DNA of 11,790 bases, from assembly GCA_040307645.1 (NCBI GenBank), contig JAWRJF010000027.1, positions 1 through 11,790 of the forward strand, read 5' to 3'. Shown in pieces: positions 1-7,064 of the stretch (position 1 is its first letter; each line of letters begins with the position of its first letter). Below the pieces are notes generated by a model, which saw only the letters and a list, made by a program, of their open reading frames with translations, was not told where the DNA came from and did no database searches. The translations under genes were made by a program, and so were the position numbers. The DNA is from JAVXAG01 sp040307645. Its GTDB lineage: Bacteria; Bacillota; Clostridia; Peptostreptococcales; Anaerovoracaceae.

Positions 1-67
1 AATAGAACCAGTTAACGGAAATAATTACGAATATTTAATTCTACCAGTTAGAATAACTAATAATTAA
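1..67 (+). CDS. dnaN: DNA polymerase III sliding clamp (beta subunit), C-terminal end only
   Basis: The window opens inside a reading frame (phase starting at base 2) that runs to a TAA at 65-67 and ends in the residues YEYLILPVRITNN. The LILPVR motif close to the C-terminus is the hallmark end of bacterial DnaN, the ring-shaped processivity clamp that tethers DNA polymerase to DNA and recruits other replication and repair proteins. Only about 21 residues are visible, so the call rests on that motif and on the following recF-gyrB-gyrA order, which is the classic dnaA-dnaN-recF-gyrB-gyrA origin cluster. Only four bases separate its stop from recF. Confidence 0.85.
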   Translation, partial: IEPVNGNNYEYLILPVRITNN

Positions 68-71
68 TAAA

Positions 72-1163
72 ATGAAAATAACAAGTTTAGAATTAAAAAA
101 CTTTAGAAATTATGATTATTTAAAAATTAATTTTAATGAAAATGTTAATTTAATTTTAGGAAATAATGCACAGGGAAAGACTAATTTGATCGAGGCTATA
201 TATATTACTTCTATGGGAAAATCTTTTAGAACGAATAAAGATAGTGATATGATATTGTTTGGAAATGATTTTGCTAAGGTAAACATACATGCTGAAAAAT
301 CATATATTGATACAGATATAGATATTACAATAAAAAACGATTCAAAAAAATCAATAAAAAAAGATGGAAATCAAATAAAAAAAATATCTGAACTACTAGA
401 AAATATTTTAATTGTTATATTTTCACCTGAGGATTTAAAAATAGTAAAAGATGAACCAGAAAAAAGAAGAAAGTTTATAGATAGAGAATTATGTCAAATA
501 AATCCAATGTATTATGATAATTTAAATAATTATAAAAAAGTATTATTACAAAGAAATTCATATTTGAAAGAAGAAAAAATAGATAATAATATTTTAGATT
601 TATGGGATCTGCAATTATCAAAATATGGCGCTAAAGTTATTAAAATAAGAGAAAAATTTATAAAAAAAATAAGTGATATAAGTGGTGGTATACATAATAA
701 CATTACTAATGAAAAAGAAATTCTTGAAATAAAATACAATTCTAATATAAATATAAAAAAAAATCTTTTAGAGCAAGAACAATTTATCTATGAAACTTTA
801 AAAAGTTCATATAAAAATGATTTAAAAATGAGGACTACAACAAGAGGACCTCATAAAGATGATATTTTATTTTTTGTAAATGAAATAAATATGAGAAATT
901 TTGGATCACAAGGTCAACAAAGAACAACTGCGCTTTCATTAAAACTGGCTGAAATTTCTTTGATAAAAGAAGAAACAGGTGAAGATGCAATATTACTTTT
1001 AGATGATGTAATGTCTGAATTAGATATCGAGAGGCAAAAATATTTAATTAAGTCTTTAAAAAACATTCAATTATTTATTACAACAACAGATATAGACGAG
1101 AATTTAAAAAAATCTTTTCCAAATGCAAATATTTTATATATAAATAATGGAAAAATTTTATAG
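72..1163 (+). CDS. recF: DNA replication and repair protein RecF (SMC-like ATPase)
   Basis: RecF binds gapped DNA with RecO and RecR and helps load RecA at stalled or gapped replication forks. At 363 residues it has the usual family length. The N-terminus (ITSLELKNFRNY) is typical. The Walker A motif GNNAQGKT is at residues 30-37, the ABC-type signature GSQGQQR at 278-284, and the Walker B region ending in LLLDDVMSELD has its two aspartates at 311-312. The ATG sits only four bases after the dnaN stop and has no recognisable Shine-Dalgarno sequence; the upstream bases are nearly all A and T, so translation may be coupled to dnaN. The small S4-domain gene (yaaA/rlbA) that often lies between dnaN and recF in Firmicutes is absent. 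The gene is more A-rich than gyrB or gyrA and contains a run of nine A at 755-763. A terminator follows directly, so recF appears to end the dnaN operon. Confidence 0.97.
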   Translation: MKITSLELKNFRNYDYLKINFNENVNLILGNNAQGKTNLIEAIYITSMGKSFRTNKDSDMILFGNDFAKVNIHAEKSYIDTDIDITIKNDSKKSIKKDGNQIKKISELLENILIVIFSPEDLKIVKDEPEKRRKFIDRELCQINPMYYDNLNNYKKVLLQRNSYLKEEKIDNNILDLWDLQLSKYGAKVIKIREKFIKKISDISGGIHNNITNEKEILEIKYNSNINIKKNLLEQEQFIYETLKSSYKNDLKMRTTTRGPHKDDILFFVNEINMRNFGSQGQQRTTALSLKLAEISLIKEETGEDAILLLDDVMSELDIERQKYLIKSLKNIQLFITTTDIDENLKKSFPNANILYINNGKIL

Positions 1164-1170
1164 TCTGGTT

Positions 1171-1218
1171 AACCTATTAAATACTAGATATATGTCGAAG
1201 TTTTTTAATAGGTTTTTT
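1171..1218 (+). terminator. Intrinsic terminator after recF
   Basis: A perfect 11-bp inverted repeat, AACCTATTAAA (1171-1181) and TTTAATAGGTT (1204-1214), encloses a loop of 22 bases and is followed by more T residues (TTTT at 1215-1218). It begins eight bases after the recF stop, where the end of the dnaN-recF transcript is expected. The stem is AT-rich and the loop is long, so it may be a modest rather than a strong terminator. Confidence 0.7.
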
Positions 1219-1289
1219 AATGTAAAATAAACGATTTAAACGGTTTTTTTACACATATTTAATAAAAAAGTTAAAATGATTTTAAAATA

Positions 1290-1318
1290 TTGAATATAGG
1301 TCAAAAATAGGTTATAAT
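1290..1318 (+). promoter_or_regulatory. Sigma-A promoter for gyrB-gyrA
   Basis: TTGAAT (1290-1295) and a perfect TATAAT (1313-1318) are separated by 17 bases, close to the housekeeping promoter consensus. The predicted start, near 1325, would give a leader of about 73 bases before gyrB. That leader is very AT-rich and shows no clear riboswitch or attenuator. Gyrase genes are commonly supercoiling-responsive, but nothing in the sequence proves that here. Confidence 0.8.
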
Positions 1319-1397
1319 GGAAAGGTGTGATAATAGATAAAATAGTAAGAATTTTTAAATAAAAATAATTAATATTAACATAAAAAGGTGGGTAAAT

Positions 1398-3320
1398 ATG
1401 AATACAGGAGAAAAAGGAAAAAATCAGTATGATGCGGCCCAAATACAAGTACTCGAAGGTTTAGAAGCTGTAAGAAAAAGACCTGGAATGTATATTGGAA
1501 GTACAGGTCCTAGGGGTCTTCATCATTTAGTTTATGAAATAGTAGATAATAGTGTGGATGAAGCTTTAGCTGGTTTTTGTAAAAGTATTAATATTACAAT
1601 ACAAAAAGATAATTCAATAATGGTAGAAGATGATGGAAGAGGAATGCCTGTAGATAATCATCCTAAGCTTGGAATTCCAGCAGTTGAAGTAATTCATACA
1701 GTTCTTCATGCTGGTGGAAAATTTGGTGGCGGAGGATATAAAGTATCAGGAGGACTTCATGGTGTAGGTGCATCTGTAGTTAATGCTCTTTCCACAGAAA
1801 TGCAAGTTGAAATAAAAAGAAATGGTAAAATATACAAACAAGTATATAATAAGGGTAAGACTACTATGCCTCTTACTGTTGTTGGCGAGTCTAAAAAAAC
1901 TGGTTCAAAAACAATATTTTGGCCAGATAAAGACATTTTTGAAGAAGTAAATTTTGACTATTCAACGTTAGAACATAGACTTAGAGAAATGGCATTTTTG
2001 AATAAGGGTATAAAAATTACTCTTAGTGATGAAAGAGAAGGCAAAAAGAAAAAAGAAGCTTTTTACTACGAAGGTGGAATTAAAGAGTTTGTAAGGCATT
2101 TAAATAAAAATAAAGAAACATTACATGATGATGTAATATATTTTGAGTTCATAAAAAAGGATTTGGAAGTAGAAATTGCAATGCAATATACAGATAGATA
2201 CAATGAACTTGTTTTGTCATATGCAAATAATATTAATACTACTGAAGGTGGTACTCATATGGCAGGATTTAAATCAGCACTTACTAGAGTATTTAATGAT
2301 TATGCTAAAAGAAATAAATTTATTAAAGAAAACGAAGATTCTCTTGCTGGAGAAGATGTTAGAGAAGGTTTAACTGCAATTGTTTCAGTTAAATTAACAC
2401 AGCCGCAATTCGAAGGTCAGACTAAGACAAAGCTTGGAAATAGTGAAATGAGAGGTTTTGTTGAAACTTCGACTAGTGAAAATCTCACTGCATTTTTAGA
2501 AGAAAATCCTAGTCAGGCAAGAATCATTTTAGATAAATGTCTAAGAGCTTCAAGAGCAAGAGAAGCTGCGAGAAAAGCAAGAGAACTTACTAGAAGAAAA
2601 AATGTTTTAGATAGTATAGCTCTTCCAGGTAAGCTAGCTGACTGTTCAGAAAAAGATCCCGCTCTTTCAGAAATATTTTTAGTCGAAGGTGACTCTGCGG
2701 GAGGAAGTGCTAAGCAGGGAAGAGATAGACTTAGACAGGCAGTATTACCACTTAGAGGTAAAATTCTTAATGTAGAAAAAGCTAGATTAGATAAAATATT
2801 AAATTCTGAAGAAATAAAAAACATGATTACAGCATTTGGTTGTGGTATTGGAGCAGATTTTAATATAGAAAAACTTAGATATCATAAAATTATAATAATG
2901 ACTGATGCTGACGTAGACGGTGCTCATATTAGGACACTATTACTTACATTTTTCTATAGATATATGACACCTTTAATAGAAGGTGGGTATGTTTATGCTG
3001 CCCAGCCTCCTCTTTTCCAGACTAAAAAAAATAAAGATGTTTATTATACTTATTCTGAAAGAGAACAAGAAAAATTAATGGAAAGTATTGCAGATAAAGG
3101 TGGAAAAGCAACAATACAAAGGTATAAGGGTCTTGGAGAAATGGATTTCCACCAACTTTGGGATACAACAATGGATTATAAAAATAGAACATTAATTCAA
3201 ATAACTTTAGAAGATGCTACAGCTGCTGATGAGATATTTACTTGTTTAATGGGAGATAAGGTTCCACCAAGAAAGAAGTTTATAGAAGAAAATGCAGAAT
3301 ATGCAAAAATAGATATATAG
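1398..3320 (+). CDS. gyrB: DNA gyrase subunit B (ATPase/TOPRIM subunit)
   Basis: GyrB supplies ATP hydrolysis and the metal-binding TOPRIM part of gyrase, the A2B2 type II topoisomerase that introduces negative supercoils ahead of the replication fork. Its 640 residues match the Gram-positive family length. In order: a GHKL ATPase domain, with the catalytic glutamate in YEIVDN (Glu47), the DDGRGMP motif (from Asp78) and a glycine-rich lid GGGGYKVSGGLHGVG; a transducer domain; a TOPRIM domain with EGDSA at 430-434 and DADVDG at 503-508; and the conserved QRYKGLGEM segment near the C-terminus. The ATG at 1398 is preceded by AAGGTGGG (1385-1392), and the residues after it lead into the conserved LEGLEAVRKRPGMYIG block. 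Its stop is 13 bases before gyrA, so the two form an operon. The large insert found in enterobacterial GyrB is absent. Confidence 0.98.
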   Translation: MNTGEKGKNQYDAAQIQVLEGLEAVRKRPGMYIGSTGPRGLHHLVYEIVDNSVDEALAGFCKSINITIQKDNSIMVEDDGRGMPVDNHPKLGIPAVEVIHTVLHAGGKFGGGGYKVSGGLHGVGASVVNALSTEMQVEIKRNGKIYKQVYNKGKTTMPLTVVGESKKTGSKTIFWPDKDIFEEVNFDYSTLEHRLREMAFLNKGIKITLSDEREGKKKKEAFYYEGGIKEFVRHLNKNKETLHDDVIYFEFIKKDLEVEIAMQYTDRYNELVLSYANNINTTEGGTHMAGFKSALTRVFNDYAKRNKFIKENEDSLAGEDVREGLTAIVSVKLTQPQFEGQTKTKLGNSEMRGFVETSTSENLTAFLEENPSQARIILDKCLRASRAREAARKARELTRRKNVLDSIALPGKLADCSEKDPALSEIFLVEGDSAGGSAKQGRDRLRQAVLPLRGKILNVEKARLDKILNSEEIKNMITAFGCGIGADFNIEKLRYHKIIIMTDADVDGAHIRTLLLTFFYRYMTPLIEGGYVYAAQPPLFQTKKNKDVYYTYSEREQEKLMESIADKGGKATIQRYKGLGEMDFHQLWDTTMDYKNRTLIQITLEDATAADEIFTCLMGDKVPPRKKFIEENAEYAKIDI

Positions 3321-3333
3321 GGAGGAGGCAAAA

Positions 3334-5841
3334 ATGACAACATTATTAGAAGATACTAAAATGATTCAACATGAAATTCATGATGAAATGAAAAATTCAT
3401 ACATTGACTATGCTATGAGTGTAATTGTAGGTCGTGCCCTTCCTGATGTAAGAGATGGTTTAAAACCAGTACACAGAAGAATACTATATGGTATGAATGA
3501 ATTAGGTGTTACACCTGATAAACCACATAAAAAGTCAGCTCGTATTGTCGGTGAAGTAATGGGTAAATATCACCCACATGGAGACAGTTCAATCTATGAT
3601 GCTATGGTTAGAATGGCACAAGATTTCTCTATAAGGTATATGCTTGTAGATGGACATGGAAACTTTGGCTCTGTAGATGGAGACGGCGCTGCTGCAATGC
3701 GTTATACAGAAGCAAGGATGACTCCTTTTGCTCTTGAAATGTTAAGAGATATTGATAAAGACACAGTTGACTTTATGCCTAACTTTGACGAAGAGGAAAA
3801 AGAGCCTGTTGTACTTCCAAGTAGATTTCCAAATCTTCTTGTAAATGGTTCTAATGGTATTGCTGTAGGTATGGCAACTTCAATACCTCCACATAATCTT
3901 GGAGAAGTAATTGATGGTGCAATAAAAATGATAGAAGATGAAAATTGTACTGTTGAAGATCTTATTAAGATTGTAAAAGGTCCAGATTTTCCTACAGGTG
4001 CAACTATATTAGGGAAAAATGGAGCAAAAGAAGCTTACAGAAATGGTACTGGTAAAGTAATTGTAAGAGCAAATTGTGAAATAGAAGAGACAGATAGAGG
4101 AAGATCCCAAATAATAATAACTGAAATTCCATATCAGGTTAATAAAGCTAGACTTATTGAAAAGATGGCTGAACTTGTAAAGGATAAAAGAGTAGAGGGC
4201 ATTTCTGCTATAAGAGACGAATCTAATAGAAATGGTATGCGTATAGTTATAGAGCTTAAAAGAGATGCAAATCCTCAGATTACTCTAAATAGACTATATA
4301 AACATACTCAACTTCAAGACACTTATAGCATGATTATGATTGCTCTTGTAAATGGAAAACCAAGAGTATTAAACCTTTATGAAATTTTAAATGAATATTT
4401 AAAACATCAGAAGGAGGTTGTAACTAGAAGAACAAGATATGATCTTGCAAAAGCAGAAGCTAGAGCTCATATTTTAGAAGGTTACAGAATTGCTCTTGAT
4501 AATATTGACGAAATTATAAAAATAATAAGATCTAGTTATAATAATGCCAAAGAAAAATTAATGGAAAGTTTTGGACTTTCTGAAATTCAGGCACAAGCAA
4601 TTTTAGATATGAGGCTTGCTAGATTACAGGGATTAGAACGTGAAAAAATTGAAAATGAGTATAATGAACTGTTGAAAAAAATCGCATATTATAAAGAATT
4701 ACTTGCTGATGATAAAAAACTTATGGGCGTAGTTCGTGATGAGCTTCTTGAAATAAAAGAAAAATATGCAGATGAAAGAAAAACTAAAATTGTAGCAGAT
4801 AGCTCTGATTTAGATGATGAGGATTTAATTGAGGAAGAAAATGTATGTATTACTCTTACTCATTTAGGATATATAAAGAGAGTTCCTGCAGATACCTATA
4901 AAGCTCAGAAGCGAGGAGGTAAGGGAATTACAGGCATTACAACAAGAGAAAATGATTTTGTAAAAGACCTTATAATGACATCAACTCATGACTATTTGAT
5001 TTTCTTTACTAATACAGGAAAAGCTCATAAAATCAAAGCTTATGAGATACCTGAGGCAACGAGAACTGCAAAAGGAACACCTGCTGTTAATTTCTTAAAT
5101 TTAATGCAGCGTGAAAGAATTACTGCTGTAATACCTGTACAGGAGTTCTCTGATGACAGATATTTAATTGCAGTTACAAAAAATGGTACAATTAAGAAAA
5201 CACCTCTTTCTCAGTTCGATACTAATAGAAAAACTGGTTTAATTGCTATTAATCTAAAAGATGATGACCAATTAATCGGAATTAAAGAAACTAGTGGAAA
5301 GAACAATGTTATAATTGTTACAAAACAAGGTAAGTGCATATGTTTCTCCGAAGAAGATGTTAGAAGTATGGGAAGAATTGCTGGCGGTGTTAGAGCTATT
5401 AAGCTTGAAAAAGGTGACGAAGTAGTTGCTATGGAACTAGTTGAACCTGAACAGGAACTTCTTGTTGTTACAAAAAACGGATATGGAAAGAGAACCAATG
5501 TTGAAGAGTATAAGGTTCAAGTTAGAGGTGGAAAAGGACTTTTAACTTATGATAAAGCTAAGTTTAAGAAAACGGGTGAACTTATCGGTGCAATGGTTGT
5601 TGATGAGGATGATGAAATAATTCTTATTAACTCTGATGGAATTGTAATAAGAATAAGAGCAAGTGAGGTTTCTAATCTCGGCAGAGCAACTCAGGGTGTA
5701 AAAATAATGAGAGTTGACGATGATGCAAATATTGTAGCTTTAGCTAAGGTAATAAAAGAAGATGAAATTGATGAAAAACCTCTTAAAAATAAAGAAGAGA
5801 AAAAGCAGAATGGCGGCGAAAGCCAACAAATTACGCTATAA
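3334..5841 (+). CDS. gyrA: DNA gyrase subunit A (DNA breakage/reunion subunit)
   Basis: GyrA cuts and rejoins the gate DNA segment and wraps DNA through its C-terminal domain. The 835-residue protein opens with the winged-helix breakage domain (SYIDYAMSVIVGRALPDVRDG). Its catalytic tyrosine is Tyr124, in AAMRYTEARM. The quinolone-determining region reads HPHGDSSIYD, and the equivalents of E. coli Ser83 and Asp87 (Ser85, Asp89) are unaltered, so no target-site quinolone resistance is visible at those positions. A coiled-coil segment follows the tower. The GyrA box is QKRGGKG at residues 525-531; this motif marks true gyrase with a DNA-wrapping beta-pinwheel and argues against topoisomerase IV ParC. 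The last roughly 25 residues are a charged, variable tail. The start has a very strong ribosome site, GGAGGAGG (3321-3328), directly after the gyrB stop. A strong hairpin follows the gene. Confidence 0.98.
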   Translation: MTTLLEDTKMIQHEIHDEMKNSYIDYAMSVIVGRALPDVRDGLKPVHRRILYGMNELGVTPDKPHKKSARIVGEVMGKYHPHGDSSIYDAMVRMAQDFSIRYMLVDGHGNFGSVDGDGAAAMRYTEARMTPFALEMLRDIDKDTVDFMPNFDEEEKEPVVLPSRFPNLLVNGSNGIAVGMATSIPPHNLGEVIDGAIKMIEDENCTVEDLIKIVKGPDFPTGATILGKNGAKEAYRNGTGKVIVRANCEIEETDRGRSQIIITEIPYQVNKARLIEKMAELVKDKRVEGISAIRDESNRNGMRIVIELKRDANPQITLNRLYKHTQLQDTYSMIMIALVNGKPRVLNLYEILNEYLKHQKEVVTRRTRYDLAKAEARAHILEGYRIALDNIDEIIKIIRSSYNNAKEKLMESFGLSEIQAQAILDMRLARLQGLEREKIENEYNELLKKIAYYKELLADDKKLMGVVRDELLEIKEKYADERKTKIVADSSDLDDEDLIEEENVCITLTHLGYIKRVPADTYKAQKRGGKGITGITTRENDFVKDLIMTSTHDYLIFFTNTGKAHKIKAYEIPEATRTAKGTPAVNFLNLMQRERITAVIPVQEFSDDRYLIAVTKNGTIKKTPLSQFDTNRKTGLIAINLKDDDQLIGIKETSGKNNVIIVTKQGKCICFSEEDVRSMGRIAGGVRAIKLEKGDEVVAMELVEPEQELLVVTKNGYGKRTNVEEYKVQVRGGKGLLTYDKAKFKKTGELIGAMVVDEDDEIILINSDGIVIRIRASEVSNLGRATQGVKIMRVDDDANIVALAKVIKEDEIDEKPLKNKEEKKQNGGESQQITL

Positions 5842-5854
5842 AAATTAAATGAAA

Positions 5855-5886
5855 TACCTGTGCAATTTTTGCACAGGTAGTTTTCG
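5855..5886 (+). terminator. Intrinsic terminator after gyrA
   Basis: TACCTGTGCAA (5855-5865) and TTGCACAGGTA (5869-5879) form a perfect 11-bp stem with a three-base TTT loop, followed by GTTTTCG. It lies 13 bases after the gyrA stop. The stem is strong, but the T tract is short and interrupted, so some readthrough into rsbW is possible. Confidence 0.75.
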
Positions 5887-5898
5887 TTATGATATTAT
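5869..5898 (+). promoter_or_regulatory. Candidate promoter for rsbW-sigB-trpS, overlapping the gyrA terminator
   Basis: TTGCAC (5869-5874) and TATTAT (5893-5898), 18 bases apart, resemble a sigma-A promoter. The -35 box is the 3' arm of the gyrA terminator stem. No convincing SigB-type promoter (GTTT with GGGTAT) is seen in the same short gap, so autoregulation by SigB is not apparent here. Readthrough from gyrA is the alternative source of transcription. Confidence 0.4.
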
Positions 5899-5912
5899 AA
5901 GTGAGGTGATAA

Positions 5913-6317
5913 ATGATGAAAGATAATCTAAAATTTATTATTCCCGGTAAACCGGAATATCTTACAATGATAAGACTAGCTATTGGTTCTATAGCAAGCA
6001 CTGCAGGTTTTGATATAGATGCATCTGAAGATATAAAAACAGCAGTGGAAGAAGCATGTAAAAACATTTCATGTCATGGTTTTGACGGATTTTCTGACAA
6101 ATATGAAGTTGAGTGTAACGTTGAAAAGAATAGAATAGAAATTATAGTAACAGACATATGTGAAAAACATAATTTAGAAAAAATTGCTAAACCTTGTCAA
6201 AATTGTCCTAGTGAAGGGGATTTAGGAATTTATGTAATAAGATCGTTAATGAATGAAGTTGAAATAGTAAAACAAATAGATGGACACAAAAGTATAAAAA
6301 TGGTGAAATGCTTATGA
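5913..6317 (+). CDS. rsbW: RsbW-like anti-sigma factor (GHKL ATP-binding protein), cysteine-rich
   Basis: RsbW-family proteins bind a SigB-type sigma factor and hold it inactive. In the classical system they also phosphorylate the antagonist RsbV. This 134-residue protein aligns by eye with the family along its length: PEYLTMIRLAIGSIAS at the N-terminus, the N-box EEACKN (Glu47, Asn51), and the G2 region SEGDLGIYVIRSLMNEVEI. Two nucleotide-box positions are unusual. The glycine expected after the G1 aspartate (Asp81) is Cys83, and a G2 glycine is Asp103. Seven cysteines are present (49, 54, 68, 83, 95, 98, 133), including a CxxC in the ATP-lid region. The protein is shorter than B. subtilis RsbW and lacks its C-terminal tail. 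Two adjacent ATGs (5913 and 5916) both fit the GAGGTGAT ribosome site at 5903-5910. It overlaps sigB by four bases. No rsbV lies beside it. Confidence 0.82.
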   Translation: MMKDNLKFIIPGKPEYLTMIRLAIGSIASTAGFDIDASEDIKTAVEEACKNISCHGFDGFSDKYEVECNVEKNRIEIIVTDICEKHNLEKIAKPCQNCPSEGDLGIYVIRSLMNEVEIVKQIDGHKSIKMVKCL

Positions 6318-7048
6318 TAAAACAAGATATGTTTATCAATTACAGAAATAATCCAACTGTAGAATTAAGAAACGAAATAGTTGAAAAGTACTTGTATATG
6401 GTGGACATACTTATTAGAAAATATCTTAATAAAGGTGTAGAGTATGACGATTTATATCAAGTAGGTGCATTAGCTTTAGTTTCTGCTGTGGAAAGGTTTG
6501 ATCCAGACAAAGGGTTTGAGTTCAGTAGTTTTGCTACGCCCACAATACTTGGGGAGATTAAAAAATACTTTAGAGACAAGCAGTGGAGTCTTAAGGTGCC
6601 AAGAAGATTAAAAGAAATATCTTCTAAGGTACAAGAATCTAAAGATTTATTATATACAGAACTCCATAGAAAACCTACAATTGAAGAAATTGCAAAATAT
6701 ACAGGTTTTACAGAAGAACAAATTCTTGAGGCAATGGAAAGTTCTCAGGCATATAGTACTTATTCTTTGGATAAAACTTTTGACGAGCAGGGAGAAGAAG
6801 GAGAAAACCTATTTTTTGAAAAATACATAGGTTTTGACGATAAAGGCTTTGAGAGAGTGGAAATAAATGAGATAATAAGTAAAGTCATGAATAATTTTAG
6901 TGATCAGTTCAGATACATTTTTAAAGAGCGATTTATATATAATAAATCACAAGCAGAAATAGCAAAAATCCTTGGAGTATCACAGATGACGGTTTCAAGA
7001 GCAGAAAAAAATATAATAGAACAGTTTAAATCAGAAGTTCAAAAATAA
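6314..7048 (+). CDS. sigB: RNA polymerase sigma factor, SigB/SigF/SigG subfamily
   Basis: This is a group 3 sigma-70 factor that directs RNA polymerase to a stress or developmental regulon. At 244 residues it has sigma region 2 at about 20-91 (DDLYQVGALALVSAVERFD and the core FSSFATPTILGEIKKYFRD), region 3 at about 92-150 (starting VPRRLKE), and region 4 at about 190-244 with the helix-turn-helix SQAEIAKILGVSQMTVSR. Position next to an RsbW-type anti-sigma gene favours SigB over the sporulation factors SigF and SigG; SigF would be expected with spoIIAA-spoIIAB. An ATG at 6308 is also in frame, but the ATG at 6314 overlaps the rsbW stop as ATGA and has GGTGA (6302-6306) at good spacing, so I prefer 6314. 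Translation is probably coupled to rsbW, keeping sigma and anti-sigma balanced. trpS follows after 16 bases. Confidence 0.83.
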   Translation: MIKQDMFINYRNNPTVELRNEIVEKYLYMVDILIRKYLNKGVEYDDLYQVGALALVSAVERFDPDKGFEFSSFATPTILGEIKKYFRDKQWSLKVPRRLKEISSKVQESKDLLYTELHRKPTIEEIAKYTGFTEEQILEAMESSQAYSTYSLDKTFDEQGEEGENLFFEKYIGFDDKGFERVEINEIISKVMNNFSDQFRYIFKERFIYNKSQAEIAKILGVSQMTVSRAEKNIIEQFKSEVQK

Positions 7049-7054
7049 AAATAT

Positions 7055-7060
7055 GGAGGA
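7055..7060 (+). promoter_or_regulatory. Ribosome binding site deciding the trpS start
   Basis: GGAGGA lies four bases before the ATG at 7065 and overlaps an in-frame upstream ATG at 7053. Starting at 7053 would leave no ribosome site and would add four residues not expected in the family, so 7065 is the likely start. Confidence 0.8.
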
Positions 7061-7064
7061 AAAT

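Noticed and set aside
1229..1250. Possible second terminator (AAAC/GTTT then T run) after recF
   Set aside because: The stem is only four base pairs; the hairpin at 1171-1214 explains termination better.
1236..1448. 70-codon frame on the - strand across the gyrB promoter
   Set aside because: It overlaps the gyrB promoter and start codon, is composed of AT-driven Ile/Phe/Tyr residues, and has no plausible ribosome site or family resemblance.
2513..2824. 103-codon frame antisense to gyrB
   Set aside because: It lies wholly inside the conserved TOPRIM coding region and is a shadow of it.
3576..3606. Quinolone-resistance mutation in gyrA
   Set aside because: The equivalents of E. coli Ser83 and Asp87 are Ser85 and Asp89, the wild-type residues.
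5211..5498. 95-codon frame antisense to gyrA
   Set aside because: It lies wholly within the beta-pinwheel coding region, with no independent signals.
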